Assembly (NCBI RefSeq): GCF_000789235.1
Contig: NZ_KN525716.1
Location: 781,501-845,500 of the forward strand
DNA from: Wocania ichthyoenteri Th78
GTDB taxonomy: Bacteria > Bacteroidota > Bacteroidia > Flavobacteriales > Flavobacteriaceae
Direction of reading: 5' to 3'
Length of the DNA stretch: 64,000 nucleotides
Shown piece by piece: positions 29,519-38,557 of the stretch (positions are counted from its first letter, which is position 1; every line of letters begins with the position of its first letter). Made by a program: the position numbers and the translations under genes. The notes under the pieces are model-generated. The model saw only the letters and a program-made list of their open reading frames with translations, did no database searches and was not told the origin of the DNA.

Positions 29519-29982
29519 TATAATTGCTTATTAATAATATCAGAAAGTTTGTAATAAATAATTAAAATACCACTTATAGGAATAACTAAATACACCACCG
29601 CCAAGGGTATTTGTAAGGCTGGTGAATACTGTCCCAAAGTAAATGTAATATATACTAGACGCAGTCCGCCAACTATTAATGCGAAAAAACAAAACACAAT
29701 AATTATCCAATTAATGAATATCTTTAATTTTATTTGACCTTCTTTATTTAGTTTTGCAGGTAATAAATCGATGGCCACATGCATGCGTCGCCCAGAAATA
29801 TAAGCTGCTCCTAATACACCAACCCAAATCATAAGATAACGTGCTAACTCATCAGTAAATGAACTAGGACTACCCACTACAAATCTGGTAAATACTTGCC
29901 ACAGCACGTTAACTACCATAACTGCCATAATAATAGCAAGTACCATCCCTAAAATGCAATCTACTCTTTTTCTTAATTCCAT
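29518..29982 (-). CDS. dctQ: TRAP transporter small membrane subunit (DctQ)
   Basis: A 154-residue protein with four hydrophobic segments (about 8-30, 45-62, 90-110, 125-147), the small partner of DctM. The conserved pattern FTDELARYLMIWVGVLGAAY and RRMHVAIDLLP is typical of DctQ. The gene begins 2 bp after DctP stops and its own stop overlaps the DctM start by one base, giving a tight dctPQM transcript. Confidence 0.93.
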   Translation of the reverse strand: MELRKRVDCILGMVLAIIMAVMVVNVLWQVFTRFVVGSPSSFTDELARYLMIWVGVLGAAYISGRRMHVAIDLLPAKLNKEGQIKLKIFINWIIIVFCFFALIVGGLRLVYITFTLGQYSPALQIPLAVVYLVIPISGILIIYYKLSDIINKQL

Positions 29983-29984
29983 AG

Positions 29985-30974
29985 CTATTGACTTTCTTGA
30001 ATCCTTTTAATAAGACTATATATTTGTGCATCATCTTTATAGGATTCATATACAGATTCTACTTTGTCTTTAAATAATGATTTATCTGGTTTTACAACTT
30101 CGACTCCAGCTTTTTTAACAGCCTCTAATGCCTCAAATTCCGACTTAGCCCATAATTCTCTTTGATATTTTACTGAGGTATCCACAGCTTTTTGCAACCA
30201 AGATTGTTCATCATTAGATAAACTCTCCCATAAGTGAGTACTTATAATTAGCACATCTGGAATAGTTGTATGTTCATCTAAAGCAAAATATTTGCAGACT
30301 TCATAGTGCCTAGACAGATAAAACGTTGGAGGATTATTTTCTGCACCATCAACAACGCCTTGCTGCAATGCTGTATATAACTCTCCAGAAGAAATTGGTG
30401 TTGGCGAACCACCAAGACTGCTTACCATATTCATGGCAGTAGCACTTTCCATAACTCTTATTTTTAAACCTTCAAGATCTTTTGGTGTTTCTATTGGTTT
30501 TTCTTTAGTATAAAAACTTCTACTTCCAGCATCGTAATATCCTAAACCTTTTAGCCAATATTTTTGTCCACCATCCAACAACTCTTTACCAATATTACCA
30601 TCTAAAACATTAAATATATGTGAGCGATCTTTAAATAAAAAAGGCAAACCAAACACTTTCATATTTGGTGAAAAATTTTCCATAACAGCAGCAGATACTT
30701 TGGTCATATCTAAACTGCCTATTTGTAGTAATTCCAAACATTGTCGCTCTGACCCTAGTTGTTGATTTGGGTATATTTCTAATTTTAATTTTCCTTCAGA
30801 GTTTTTTTCGAGTTCTTCACCCATAAGCTCCATAGCTTTATGCACAGGGTGGCTCATATCCAATCCATGAGCTAATTTTATTGTTTTTCCTTTTTGTAAC
30901 GTTTCACAGGAATTGAAAGATAAAATTAGAAAAGAGAAAATGAATGCCGAAAATAATTTTTTTTTTATATACAT
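29985..30974 (-). CDS. dctP: TRAP transporter substrate-binding protein (DctP), lipoprotein type
   Basis: A 329-residue solute-binding protein with a lipobox (LSFNSC, Cys23), so anchored in the periplasm rather than free. DctP features: LAHGLDMSHPVHKAMELMGEEL, the strand LGSERQCLELLQIGSLDM, KIRVM with Arg173 that normally forms the salt bridge with the substrate carboxylate, and ALQQGVVDGAENNPPTFY. Retention of that arginine supports an organic acid cargo. Beside GH88, KduI and KduD, the best guess is a keto-deoxy-uronate. A 42-bp palindrome lies 93-134 bp upstream. Confidence 0.93.
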   Translation of the reverse strand: MYIKKKLFSAFIFSFLILSFNSCETLQKGKTIKLAHGLDMSHPVHKAMELMGEELEKNSEGKLKLEIYPNQQLGSERQCLELLQIGSLDMTKVSAAVMENFSPNMKVFGLPFLFKDRSHIFNVLDGNIGKELLDGGQKYWLKGLGYYDAGSRSFYTKEKPIETPKDLEGLKIRVMESATAMNMVSSLGGSPTPISSGELYTALQQGVVDGAENNPPTFYLSRHYEVCKYFALDEHTTIPDVLIISTHLWESLSNDEQSWLQKAVDTSVKYQRELWAKSEFEALEAVKKAGVEVVKPDKSLFKDKVESVYESYKDDAQIYSLIKRIQESQ

Positions 30975-31066
30975 TAACTTATTGGTATAACAGTCTTGTA
31001 ATCATTTTTATAACTTATTAAAGTGAATTTAAAATTAACTCTCTTTAATTATGGTAAATATATAAA

Positions 31067-31108
31067 AAATAACATACAAATACAATCGATTGTATTTGTA
31101 TGTTATTT
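31067..31108. promoter_or_regulatory. 42-bp perfect palindrome upstream of the TRAP operon (proposed LacI operator)
   Basis: Two 21-bp arms meet at 31087/31088 with no mismatch. The central part reads ACAATCGATTGT and extends outward as ATTTGTATGTTATTT. The central CG with flanking CAAT/ATTG fits the operator style of LacI-family repressors. The core AATCGATTGTATTT is shared with the palindrome at 59073-59110. It lies 93 bp before dctP and 68 bp after the DoxX-like gene; with the T-rich DNA that follows, it could also work as a terminator for the upstream genes. Confidence 0.75.
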
Positions 31109-31175
31109 ATACCAGATTTTTAAGTTCATTAATAACTAGCTTGTCAGTAATGCTGTTAAAAATTAATTTTATAAA

Positions 31176-31535
31176 CTATTCTTTAATAATATAGTAAAGT
31201 GCTAAAGGCGCCATAAAATTAGCTCCTCGTTCTATAAAAGCCCAAATAGATTCTCCTGATATTGGACGAATTAAAGCTGTTAAAAAGCACCAAAAAATTG
31301 CCCAAATTACGATTTGCTTATAAGGTTTTAGTAAAACAAATATTGCAACGACAATATCTAAGCAACCAATATAAGTGATTAAACTTTGAGCTATTTCTGT
31401 TGGAATATAAACCGTTTCTAAATATTTTATCCAATTAGGATTACCTTGAATAGCAAAAATACCATGACCTAAAAAGGTCATAAAAACACCTATTCTTAAA
31501 GTCCATTCAATTAATTTTAAGTTTGATTTTTTCAT
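31176..31535 (-). CDS. DoxX-like small membrane protein
   Basis: A 119-residue protein with four hydrophobic segments (about 10-30, 45-65, 72-90, 97-117) and the start LRIGVFMTFLGHGIFAI typical of DoxX/DoxD-like membrane proteins. The biochemical role in sugar loci is not known. It follows the DUF6250-like gene by 16 bp, so it is the last gene of the enzyme transcript before the 42-bp palindrome. It could help membrane handling of the imported product, but that is speculation. Confidence 0.6.
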   Translation of the reverse strand: MKKSNLKLIEWTLRIGVFMTFLGHGIFAIQGNPNWIKYLETVYIPTEIAQSLITYIGCLDIVVAIFVLLKPYKQIVIWAIFWCFLTALIRPISGESIWAFIERGANFMAPLALYYIIKE

Positions 31536-31551
31536 TAAAATTTTTGGGAAT

Positions 31552-32232
31552 TTATTTTAACCGACTAACTTTAAAATTTTCAATTATCATATGGTTATTT
31601 ACTGTCCTAAATCCAAAATATCCGTTTGTATAAGGCGCAGGATCGTTAATTTCAAATATAATTTCTCCATCTCTAGAATAACTTGTGTAATTATCTTTTA
31701 CAACTATCTCAATTTGCATTTTTTTATTAGCAGTAATCATAAACTTTTTGTCAGATAAATCGTGTGCTGATAACAATGGTCGTTCAATATTTCCATTGTA
31801 TCTTCTAAATCTTGTTTTGGTATTATGATGTCCACCATAGCCTACATAATACAATTTTAAATGGTGGTAATTAGGAAAATAACCATCACGATTTTTCGAG
31901 TCTTCAAAAAAGTTATCTGGATTTTTAGGATCGTTTGCCATCCAAAAGCAATTCATATCGGAGACTCTATCGTACATACCTCCTTCATCTACAACGGTAA
32001 TATCATATTCAATTTTTATATGACCTTTTAGCTTATTTTGAAACCATATAGTGCAGCCTTTAGCATCAATAACTTCTAAAAGATTATTTTTAAATACTGC
32101 TTTTCCGTGAGGCTGTTGTTCAACAATCCAGTTTTTCGAGTCATTCAAAGCATCTTTATAAATAACCCATTTTGGAGCACAGCTACTTAACGATATAAAA
32201 AATATAAATAATGTAATGCGAAACAAATTCAT
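31552..32232 (-). CDS. DUF6250/YesU-like lipoprotein
   Basis: A 226-residue predicted lipoprotein (SLSSCAPK, Cys18) with a concanavalin-like beta-sandwich. Marked sequence features are CFWMANDPKNPDNFFE, YYVGYGGHHNTKTRFRRY and PYTNGYFGFRTVNNHM, which I associate with DUF6250 and the YesU family seen in polysaccharide-lyase loci of Bacteroidota. No confirmed activity is known to me; binding or cleaving uronate oligosaccharides is an inference. It lies 9 bp after a sulfatase gene and 16 bp before the DoxX-like gene. Confidence 0.6.
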   Translation of the reverse strand: MNLFRITLFIFFISLSSCAPKWVIYKDALNDSKNWIVEQQPHGKAVFKNNLLEVIDAKGCTIWFQNKLKGHIKIEYDITVVDEGGMYDRVSDMNCFWMANDPKNPDNFFEDSKNRDGYFPNYHHLKLYYVGYGGHHNTKTRFRRYNGNIERPLLSAHDLSDKKFMITANKKMQIEIVVKDNYTSYSRDGEIIFEINDPAPYTNGYFGFRTVNNHMIIENFKVSRLK

Positions 32233-32241
32233 GAAAACTAT

Positions 32242-33702
32242 TTAATAGGGTATATCGAACAATTCATTTGATTGCATGGTGCTATTACTCGGTAATTTAG
32301 CATTTTTTAAAAACTTTTTATCATTAGTTTGTTTGCACCAATTGATTAATTTAAGACGAAATTCGTTAATATTTTGCAAATATTCTTCATAATTAATAAG
32401 ATTATTTATTTCATACGGATCATTTTCTAAATCAAAAAGCTGTTCTCTATGTTTGCCCCAATTATAAATGACGTATTTGTAACGTTTACTTATTAATGCT
32501 CTTCCTAGAGTTCCGTGTGCTTCCTTACCTTCAAATTTGGTTTCAACCACAATATAATCGTGGTTTTTATAGTTCTTTTTATCTTCAATAAGTCGTTTAA
32601 TACTTTTGCCTAAAAGTTCATCAGAAATAGAAATTCCTGCATAGTCCAAAATTGTTGGATATAAATCTAATCCATTAGAAATTAAAGTCGTATTTATTAT
32701 TTCTTCGGAAGTATTTTTATTTTTATAATTGATAATAAAAGGCACTCTTATACTTTCTTGAAACAGAGCTGTTTTTTGATTCCATCCATGTGATGCATTC
32801 CCATCGCCATGGTCGCTAGTAAAAATAACAACCGTATTTTCTCGTAAACCTAAACTATCAATAGCATCAATAATCTTACCTATTTCTTTATCTACCTTTT
32901 CAACTAATCTGTAATAAGCATATCGGTATTGACGCCAATCTTCTTCGGTATAATTTTTAGTAGGATATACTTTTACAGAAGCGTTTTGCTCTATTTGCAA
33001 AGCTTCAGGAAAGGTTTCAGATTTTTTAAAATTAACTGGTAATTCTGGTGTTTCGTTTAAAGGAACTGATGGAATATTTCCATAAGGCAAAGGTTGGTTT
33101 CTTGCCCATTCACAGATGTTATGCGGATTATCAAAAGATGCTACTAAAAAGAAAGGTTGTGTTTTATCTTGTCTTGATTTTAAATAGTTAATCGCCTTTT
33201 CTGCTAATGGAATATCTCCAAAATCTGCTATTTTTTCAAAACCATTACCTTCAACCATTGTGGCTTCGTGGGCGTGCCATTTTCCGCCGTAGGCGCAATC
33301 ATAACCAGCTTGTTTTAAAACATGACCCAGTCCTCTTTGCTTGTCTTTGGACTGCATCTTTTTATCGTCTTTTTCGTTGGAGTTTACGCCTAAATTATGA
33401 GGCATTTTGCCAGTAAACATACTAGAGCGCGAAGGTGTACACAACGGAAATGTAACATAGGCATTATTAAAACGGACGCCTGTTTTTGCCAACTTATCTA
33501 AATTTGGCGTGCTTAGATTTAAGTTTCCTGCAATACTTAAAGCTTCGGCTTGATGTTGATCTGTCATAATCAAAACAATGTTGGGTTGGTTTTGATTTGA
33601 AATAACATCTTTTTCAATTTTTAATTTCTTATCACTTTGCTTACAAGATGATATCAAAATACCAATTAAAAATAAAAATGATATTATTCTATTTTGCCTC
33701 AT
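32242..33702 (-). CDS. S1-family sulfatase, lipoprotein (first copy)
   Basis: A 486-residue arylsulfatase-fold enzyme with a lipobox (LISSC, Cys20), so likely periplasmic or membrane-attached. The N-terminal metal motif is NIVLIMTDQH (about 41-50), and the activation site is LCTPSRSSMFTGK with Cys88, the residue converted to formylglycine. Later motifs YGGKWHAHE and FTSDHGDGNASHGWNQK fit the S1 family. It should remove ester sulfate from oligosaccharides. No maturation enzyme is encoded in the window. It is packed 2 bp after the pectate-lyase-fold gene, in one transcript. The sulfate position cannot be deduced by eye. Confidence 0.92.
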   Translation of the reverse strand: MRQNRIISFLFLIGILISSCKQSDKKLKIEKDVISNQNQPNIVLIMTDQHQAEALSIAGNLNLSTPNLDKLAKTGVRFNNAYVTFPLCTPSRSSMFTGKMPHNLGVNSNEKDDKKMQSKDKQRGLGHVLKQAGYDCAYGGKWHAHEATMVEGNGFEKIADFGDIPLAEKAINYLKSRQDKTQPFFLVASFDNPHNICEWARNQPLPYGNIPSVPLNETPELPVNFKKSETFPEALQIEQNASVKVYPTKNYTEEDWRQYRYAYYRLVEKVDKEIGKIIDAIDSLGLRENTVVIFTSDHGDGNASHGWNQKTALFQESIRVPFIINYKNKNTSEEIINTTLISNGLDLYPTILDYAGISISDELLGKSIKRLIEDKKNYKNHDYIVVETKFEGKEAHGTLGRALISKRYKYVIYNWGKHREQLFDLENDPYEINNLINYEEYLQNINEFRLKLINWCKQTNDKKFLKNAKLPSNSTMQSNELFDIPY

Positions 33703-33704
33703 AA

Positions 33705-35327
33705 TTACAGTTTGTTATGCAACCACTTCTGCTTCATTTTACGCCATTCTTTTAAGCTTTTACAAATCCATTTTGGAGTTTTTCCCAAACGGTGTTTTAA
33801 TTGCGCTTCGTACAAAGATTCTGGTAATACTTTGTTTCCTAAACTTTCTAAATAACCAATATTAGCTTCATTAAACGTTGTTTTAGAACCATGTAAGCCA
33901 ACAATTATGGGGTTTACCACAGAAAAACCCCAATATATTCCTTTACCTGAAAGGCTCCAAAAATTATAATCAGAAACCGTGTCGCCTACTCGCTTATAGT
34001 TCCAAAGTGTTAATCCTTTTAAATGATGTGGCTCATTTTTATAAAACCCTCCATGATTAGTCATTTTTGCAGCTTCATATAAATCGACCAAATTATTTTT
34101 AGGAATATCAGCATGCGAATCCCAACCTTGTTTTGGTGTTTGTACACGCCAAATGACTGAGCCAGAAGTTTTATGAGACATGGCTGCTCCGTGAAACTGA
34201 CCGTAATTTGTAGCATCGTTAATTAAGCCTGTTAAAACTCTGTTAGATTGTGTCACGTTAGTTAATTTGTGCCCGCTGTTACCTTCAATTAACAACATTA
34301 AAACAGAAGAAGCATAGCTATTATTTATAGAAACTGCACCTGTAATATTACTAAATCTACATCGTCTCACCCAAGAATTTGCTACACTTTGCATTGCAAT
34401 TATAGACCAAGCATTATCGTGCAAAAAATCTTTATGGTGTACAAAAGTGTCATTAAAGTTTGCCTTAAAAAAGATATCCTCTACACCAACACTTTCTAAA
34501 GGATAAAAGGGTTTTACTTGCCAAGTATAATTAATATTTATAGAATTTACTAAAGGATCTTTTAGCGTAATCTTATTTCCAGAAATACTTTTTATCTCAT
34601 GGTTTTCAATAAATGTTACACCTTTTTCGATTACCTTTTCCCAATGCGGACGTGGATTTTTACCATCTAAAGCTTCTTTGACTGCATCCAAATTATAAGG
34701 CATTTCTAATTGAAGGTATTTAATATCTTTAAATAAATTTGCGTTTTCTACTTCAATTACAAAATCGCCTTCTTTAGCATTTTTTATGATGTTTGTTTTT
34801 TCTTTTACTTCTACTTTAGAGATAAAATTGAACATATAACTCACTTTCCATTCTGGTTCGTCAGGAGTTCTTTGCAACATGTGGCTTTTCATGTTAATTA
34901 CTGTTCCATTTTTACCCAAACCACTTCCTTTTAAAATAATATTAGAAGACGTTACAGTAATCGGATTTGTTCTTTTAGGTCTTACATTTACTAAGAATTC
35001 TCCTTTTGGAAAAAACACAATGCCGCCTTTATTCTTTTCAGCAGCGTTTATTGTAGCCTGAATTGCGTCTTGATCTGAAATGGAATCATTAGGAATAGCT
35101 CCAAAATGAACTATGTTAAAAATTTTTAAATGTTTGAACTTTTCAGGAATTCCTACTTCTCCTAATTGATAACCTGCATACGAATAATCAAAAAGCGTTG
35201 GTATTTCAAGATTTGAAATTTCACTTGTAAATTTTTTCCAAATTTTTGCTTTTTCTTGTCCGAAAGTATTAAATATTAGGAAACAAAAAATAAATAGAAA
35301 ATGATATTTTGAAAATCTTAATAGCAT
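33705..35327 (-). CDS. Secreted pectate-lyase-fold protein, possible polysaccharide lyase (PL29-like, tentative)
   Basis: A 540-residue protein with a signal peptide (ends near FNTFGQ, residue 24) and a right-handed beta-helix that opens NIVHFGAIPNDSISDQDAIQATINAAEKNKGGIVFFPKGEFLV, the pectate_lyase_3 pattern. The C-terminal part includes GSVIWRVQTPKQGWDSHADIP and a YEAQLKHRLGKTPKWI end, features I link with DUF4955-type proteins. The proven chondroitin lyase family PL29 is, as far as I recall, of this kind, but I cannot confirm the match. It lies between the PL8 lyase and a sulfatase, which supports a lyase acting on the same polymer. Confidence 0.6.
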   Translation of the reverse strand: MLLRFSKYHFLFIFCFLIFNTFGQEKAKIWKKFTSEISNLEIPTLFDYSYAGYQLGEVGIPEKFKHLKIFNIVHFGAIPNDSISDQDAIQATINAAEKNKGGIVFFPKGEFLVNVRPKRTNPITVTSSNIILKGSGLGKNGTVINMKSHMLQRTPDEPEWKVSYMFNFISKVEVKEKTNIIKNAKEGDFVIEVENANLFKDIKYLQLEMPYNLDAVKEALDGKNPRPHWEKVIEKGVTFIENHEIKSISGNKITLKDPLVNSININYTWQVKPFYPLESVGVEDIFFKANFNDTFVHHKDFLHDNAWSIIAMQSVANSWVRRCRFSNITGAVSINNSYASSVLMLLIEGNSGHKLTNVTQSNRVLTGLINDATNYGQFHGAAMSHKTSGSVIWRVQTPKQGWDSHADIPKNNLVDLYEAAKMTNHGGFYKNEPHHLKGLTLWNYKRVGDTVSDYNFWSLSGKGIYWGFSVVNPIIVGLHGSKTTFNEANIGYLESLGNKVLPESLYEAQLKHRLGKTPKWICKSLKEWRKMKQKWLHNKL

Positions 35328-35340
35328 AGTAATTCGAAAT

Positions 35341-35415
35341 GTCTGGTCGAGCGCAGTCGAGACTTATTTTATTAGTTCTTAAGTTTATTTACCTCTCGAC
35401 TGCGCTCGAGGAGAC
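35341..35415. repeat. GC-rich REP/MITE-like inverted repeat between two lyase genes
   Basis: TCGAGCGCAGTCGAGA at 35347-35362 pairs exactly with TCTCGACTGCGCTCGA at 35394-35409, with a 31-bp AT-rich loop; partly matching GTCT and AGAC ends extend it to 35341-35415. It is far more GC-rich than its surroundings. Repeats with the words TCGAGCGCAGTCGA are widespread in Flavobacteriaceae. Its hairpin could reduce or end transcription within the enzyme operon. Confidence 0.75.
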
Positions 35416-35429
35416 AATAAAATCAAATT

Positions 35430-38400
35430 CTACAGCTTCATCAATATAATTTCATGTGACATACCATCTTTTAATTCTAAACTAATAATAGTTTCATCTT
35501 TAGAATTATCAACAGCAAGTACTTTATCCGAAATTGAAGTTGTCCATTTTCCATTTACTGTAATTGTAAATTTTACAGACTGACTATAATTTCTGAATTT
35601 CCCTTTTTGATATTCAGGAAAATTTAAATCAGGCTGCACAACACTTAACGTCACTTTTTGTGCTCCATCTTCTTTAGCCATTATTAAAGCTGATTTAGAA
35701 ACTGTTTTTAAAATACCATTTTCTAAATTGTTATTAGCTTCAAAAATAACATAACCAGTAGTATTTCTTTTTAAATCTTTTGCAATATGAGCCACACTAT
35801 CTGCACGTAAAATGGCGTAAGATTTATCATTTTTTATGCGTTTACTAAAATTATTTATTTCTGCTTCATTGTTAAAAGGATAAATAACATACTGATAATT
35901 ACTGTTTTTAGGAGCTAAACCATGATTAATCCATGCCGAAGCATAATTACCTTCGGTTTCTTTCACACCTTTTCCTTTAGGATTCATTTTTCCTGTATTT
36001 ACAGAGTATTTATTGTGATACGAATTTTGTTTTTCCTTTTTGAAATTAATGGCATGATTCGATAACATATGATACGCATTTCCGTAAGGATCTATAATCC
36101 AGTTTTTTGTTTCAGCGTTTTCAGCTAATTCGCTTTTAATAGGAAATTTTGTTATTTTTTTTGATGGTATGTAGATGGGATCTTTATTGTCTTGCAAAAA
36201 AGTTTGAAACAGATTGGTTTGCGTTGGATTTTTTTCGTCAATACTTGAAATGCCTGTACCGATACAAATGAGTTTATCACCAAAAGAAAACACCGATTTT
36301 TTAGCTTTTAATTTTCCAGGGAAACCAACTTTGGTTTCTGGTCCATCTGCATTTGAGCCTTTACCTTCATTTAAAATCATTCCAAAAATACCGTTATTAT
36401 CTAACGTTGCAGTTCCAGCAAAAAACTCATTAGACCGAAACATAATTAATGGCATTTTCGCTTCTAATTCTTCTAATGGCAAATAAATAATGGTTGCTCC
36501 TGGATAACGATTCCAATCCCAACCTTCTTGCCTAAAACCGCTTCCCTTTTCGCCTTTATTGTTTAATAATTGTATGGTTCCGTTTGCTGGATATCTTCCA
36601 TATCTATTAGAAGCAACGTAAATTTCTGAAGCCCAAACATATTTACTGTAACCTTTAATAATTGCTGCCCAATCATTGTCTCTTTTAACAGCAGTTGCCG
36701 CATAAGGAAAGGTATAAAAACCAGATAATCGTTCTTTATTAATATCATTTACTTCCGTAAATAAAGACGTGTTTAATATATCATCTTTACCCCAAAGTCT
36801 TAAATATGCAGCTGCGACATCTTTATCTATTTCAGATTTCCCATCTGGACTTCCTGCATACGCCATTAATAAAAATTCTTCTTTTAAAGATTTTATGCCA
36901 TTGCCCTCTAATGGATGCCGACCTGCATTACCAAAACCCCAATCAAATTTCTGACTATAAATTCTAGATGCCAAAAATGCCTTTTTAAAGTTTTCGTGTC
37001 CTTCGGTTCGTAACCTAAATCTTGTTCTTGCCAAAGTTCTTATAACTTTTGGAACGGTTTGAAAAGCACCAATACCATAAGCTGGATAATGCCCGTTATG
37101 ATGCCACGATGTACCATCTACTTTAAATCCCCATTCTTCATTTTGTTGTGCCAAAGTAATAGACATATATTTTGAATATGCACTTAATAATGCGGCTTGC
37201 TTTTCTTGAGATTCTAATAAAAAAATGAGCATTAAATGATAATATGATTGTGTGTTTAAATAATCAATATTTACATGGAATTCACTCTCATCATCTAGCA
37301 ACATTCCTAAATTAAACAACCAATGCAAGCTACTGCCAACCTCTTGTAATAAACCTTCGTTATACAATAATTGACGCATCACAAAAAAAGCTTCGGTGAT
37401 TTCTCGAACATTATATCCAATATGATGTCTTGTACCGCCATTTGAACCTGCTTGCCAACCTTGATCTAAAAAATATTTTGTTCCTGAAAGAAACATGTTT
37501 TCTATTTCTGCCTTTTCTGATAGGTTTGCTCTATCGTAAAAATTTGCTAGTTTTTTTAATACTTTTCCCAGGCTTTGAACATCGTTAAATTTATCAGCGC
37601 CTTGTTGATTTTTATCATAATACGATTGCTCTCTTTTAAATGTTAATGGCGGTCCTGTAACTGTTTTTCCGTTATCATTCAAACGTAATTCGGCATACAT
37701 ATCTCTAAGTGAGTTTATGTACACTTTGTATTTTTTTGCTATGGTTAAATCGGCATCTATAAGCTGTTCAAACTTTTTTAAATCTAGTCTCACAGCCATA
37801 GAAATTGGTTTAGCTTCTAAATTTTTAATGCGATTATAATTACTGATTAATGGCATCCAATGGTCATCGCTTAAATTCAAATTTGATTTTATGAAGGGTA
37901 CAATTTCATCTGGATATTGATGTCTGTCATCTTGATATTGAGAAAAAATAATATCATCAAAAAATAAAGTTCCGCTTTTTGATGTTGTTGAAATTTTGAA
38001 ATAATTATAATCAACAGCAGCTCCTTTTTTTGGTGCGTTTCCTTGCATTTCGTAGAAAGGCACCCAAATAGTACGCCAACCTTTAAAGTTTAATGTAATA
38101 TCAAACCAAACTTCTTTTTTATCATCTTTTTCATAAGAAACTGTAATGCTTCCATTTTGAGGAATCTCATTATAAATAGCCATTTGCAACGTTGGGCTTG
38201 CCGGAAAATGATCGCCGTATGCTAAAGGGCTTTCGTCTTGTGTTAAGAATTTAAAATTTGAGGTACCAAAAGAGGCTTCATCTGTCCAAGTCCATTGTAA
38301 CGATTTATTTCCAAATTTAAAATGGTTTTCGCTCGTAGATAAGCTACTATTTGTTGTTTTATATTCATTTAAAACAGCATCTTTTTCAAAAGATGCTACT

Positions 38401-38501
38401 GCTGGCATTTTATTGTTTTGAGAATAACTAATTGTACAAATTAAGATTGCAAAAACTGAAAGCATCTTAATTTTATTCGATAAGGAAATTAATATATTCA
38501 T
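35430..38501 (-). CDS. PL8-family lyase, chondroitin sulfate ABC lyase-like
   Basis: A 1023-residue enzyme, the same length as Proteus chondroitinase ABC (about 1020). Signal peptide ends near ISYSQ (residue 27); the N-terminal carbohydrate-binding-like domain (about 30-195) is followed by the helical toroid (about 210-590) and the beta-sandwich domains (about 600-1023). The segment DGTSWHHNGHYPAYG aligns with DGTAWRHEGNYPGY of chondroitinase ABC, placing catalytic His468 and Tyr475; GNAGRHPLEG supplies Arg528. It cleaves uronate-containing chains by beta-elimination, leaving a 4,5-unsaturated uronate that GH88 removes. It has no T9SS tail, so it is likely periplasmic. It follows the PhoD-like gene by 56 bp. 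Chondroitin or dermatan sulfate is the best substrate guess; a related marine polymer is possible. Confidence 0.87.
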   Translation of the reverse strand: MNILISLSNKIKMLSVFAILICTISYSQNNKMPAVASFEKDAVLNEYKTTNSSLSTSENHFKFGNKSLQWTWTDEASFGTSNFKFLTQDESPLAYGDHFPASPTLQMAIYNEIPQNGSITVSYEKDDKKEVWFDITLNFKGWRTIWVPFYEMQGNAPKKGAAVDYNYFKISTTSKSGTLFFDDIIFSQYQDDRHQYPDEIVPFIKSNLNLSDDHWMPLISNYNRIKNLEAKPISMAVRLDLKKFEQLIDADLTIAKKYKVYINSLRDMYAELRLNDNGKTVTGPPLTFKREQSYYDKNQQGADKFNDVQSLGKVLKKLANFYDRANLSEKAEIENMFLSGTKYFLDQGWQAGSNGGTRHHIGYNVREITEAFFVMRQLLYNEGLLQEVGSSLHWLFNLGMLLDDESEFHVNIDYLNTQSYYHLMLIFLLESQEKQAALLSAYSKYMSITLAQQNEEWGFKVDGTSWHHNGHYPAYGIGAFQTVPKVIRTLARTRFRLRTEGHENFKKAFLASRIYSQKFDWGFGNAGRHPLEGNGIKSLKEEFLLMAYAGSPDGKSEIDKDVAAAYLRLWGKDDILNTSLFTEVNDINKERLSGFYTFPYAATAVKRDNDWAAIIKGYSKYVWASEIYVASNRYGRYPANGTIQLLNNKGEKGSGFRQEGWDWNRYPGATIIYLPLEELEAKMPLIMFRSNEFFAGTATLDNNGIFGMILNEGKGSNADGPETKVGFPGKLKAKKSVFSFGDKLICIGTGISSIDEKNPTQTNLFQTFLQDNKDPIYIPSKKITKFPIKSELAENAETKNWIIDPYGNAYHMLSNHAINFKKEKQNSYHNKYSVNTGKMNPKGKGVKETEGNYASAWINHGLAPKNSNYQYVIYPFNNEAEINNFSKRIKNDKSYAILRADSVAHIAKDLKRNTTGYVIFEANNNLENGILKTVSKSALIMAKEDGAQKVTLSVVQPDLNFPEYQKGKFRNYSQSVKFTITVNGKWTTSISDKVLAVDNSKDETIISLELKDGMSHEIILMKL

Positions 38502-38557
38502 GTTTAAAAAAGTTTAGACTAATCGTATTGTAATAAATTTGACAAATCTCTTGCCGT

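Noticed and set aside
31067-31108. The 42-bp palindrome as only a terminator
   Set aside because: It could end the DoxX transcript, but its core recurs in the divergent GH88-kduI promoter region where no terminator is needed, so an operator role is favoured.
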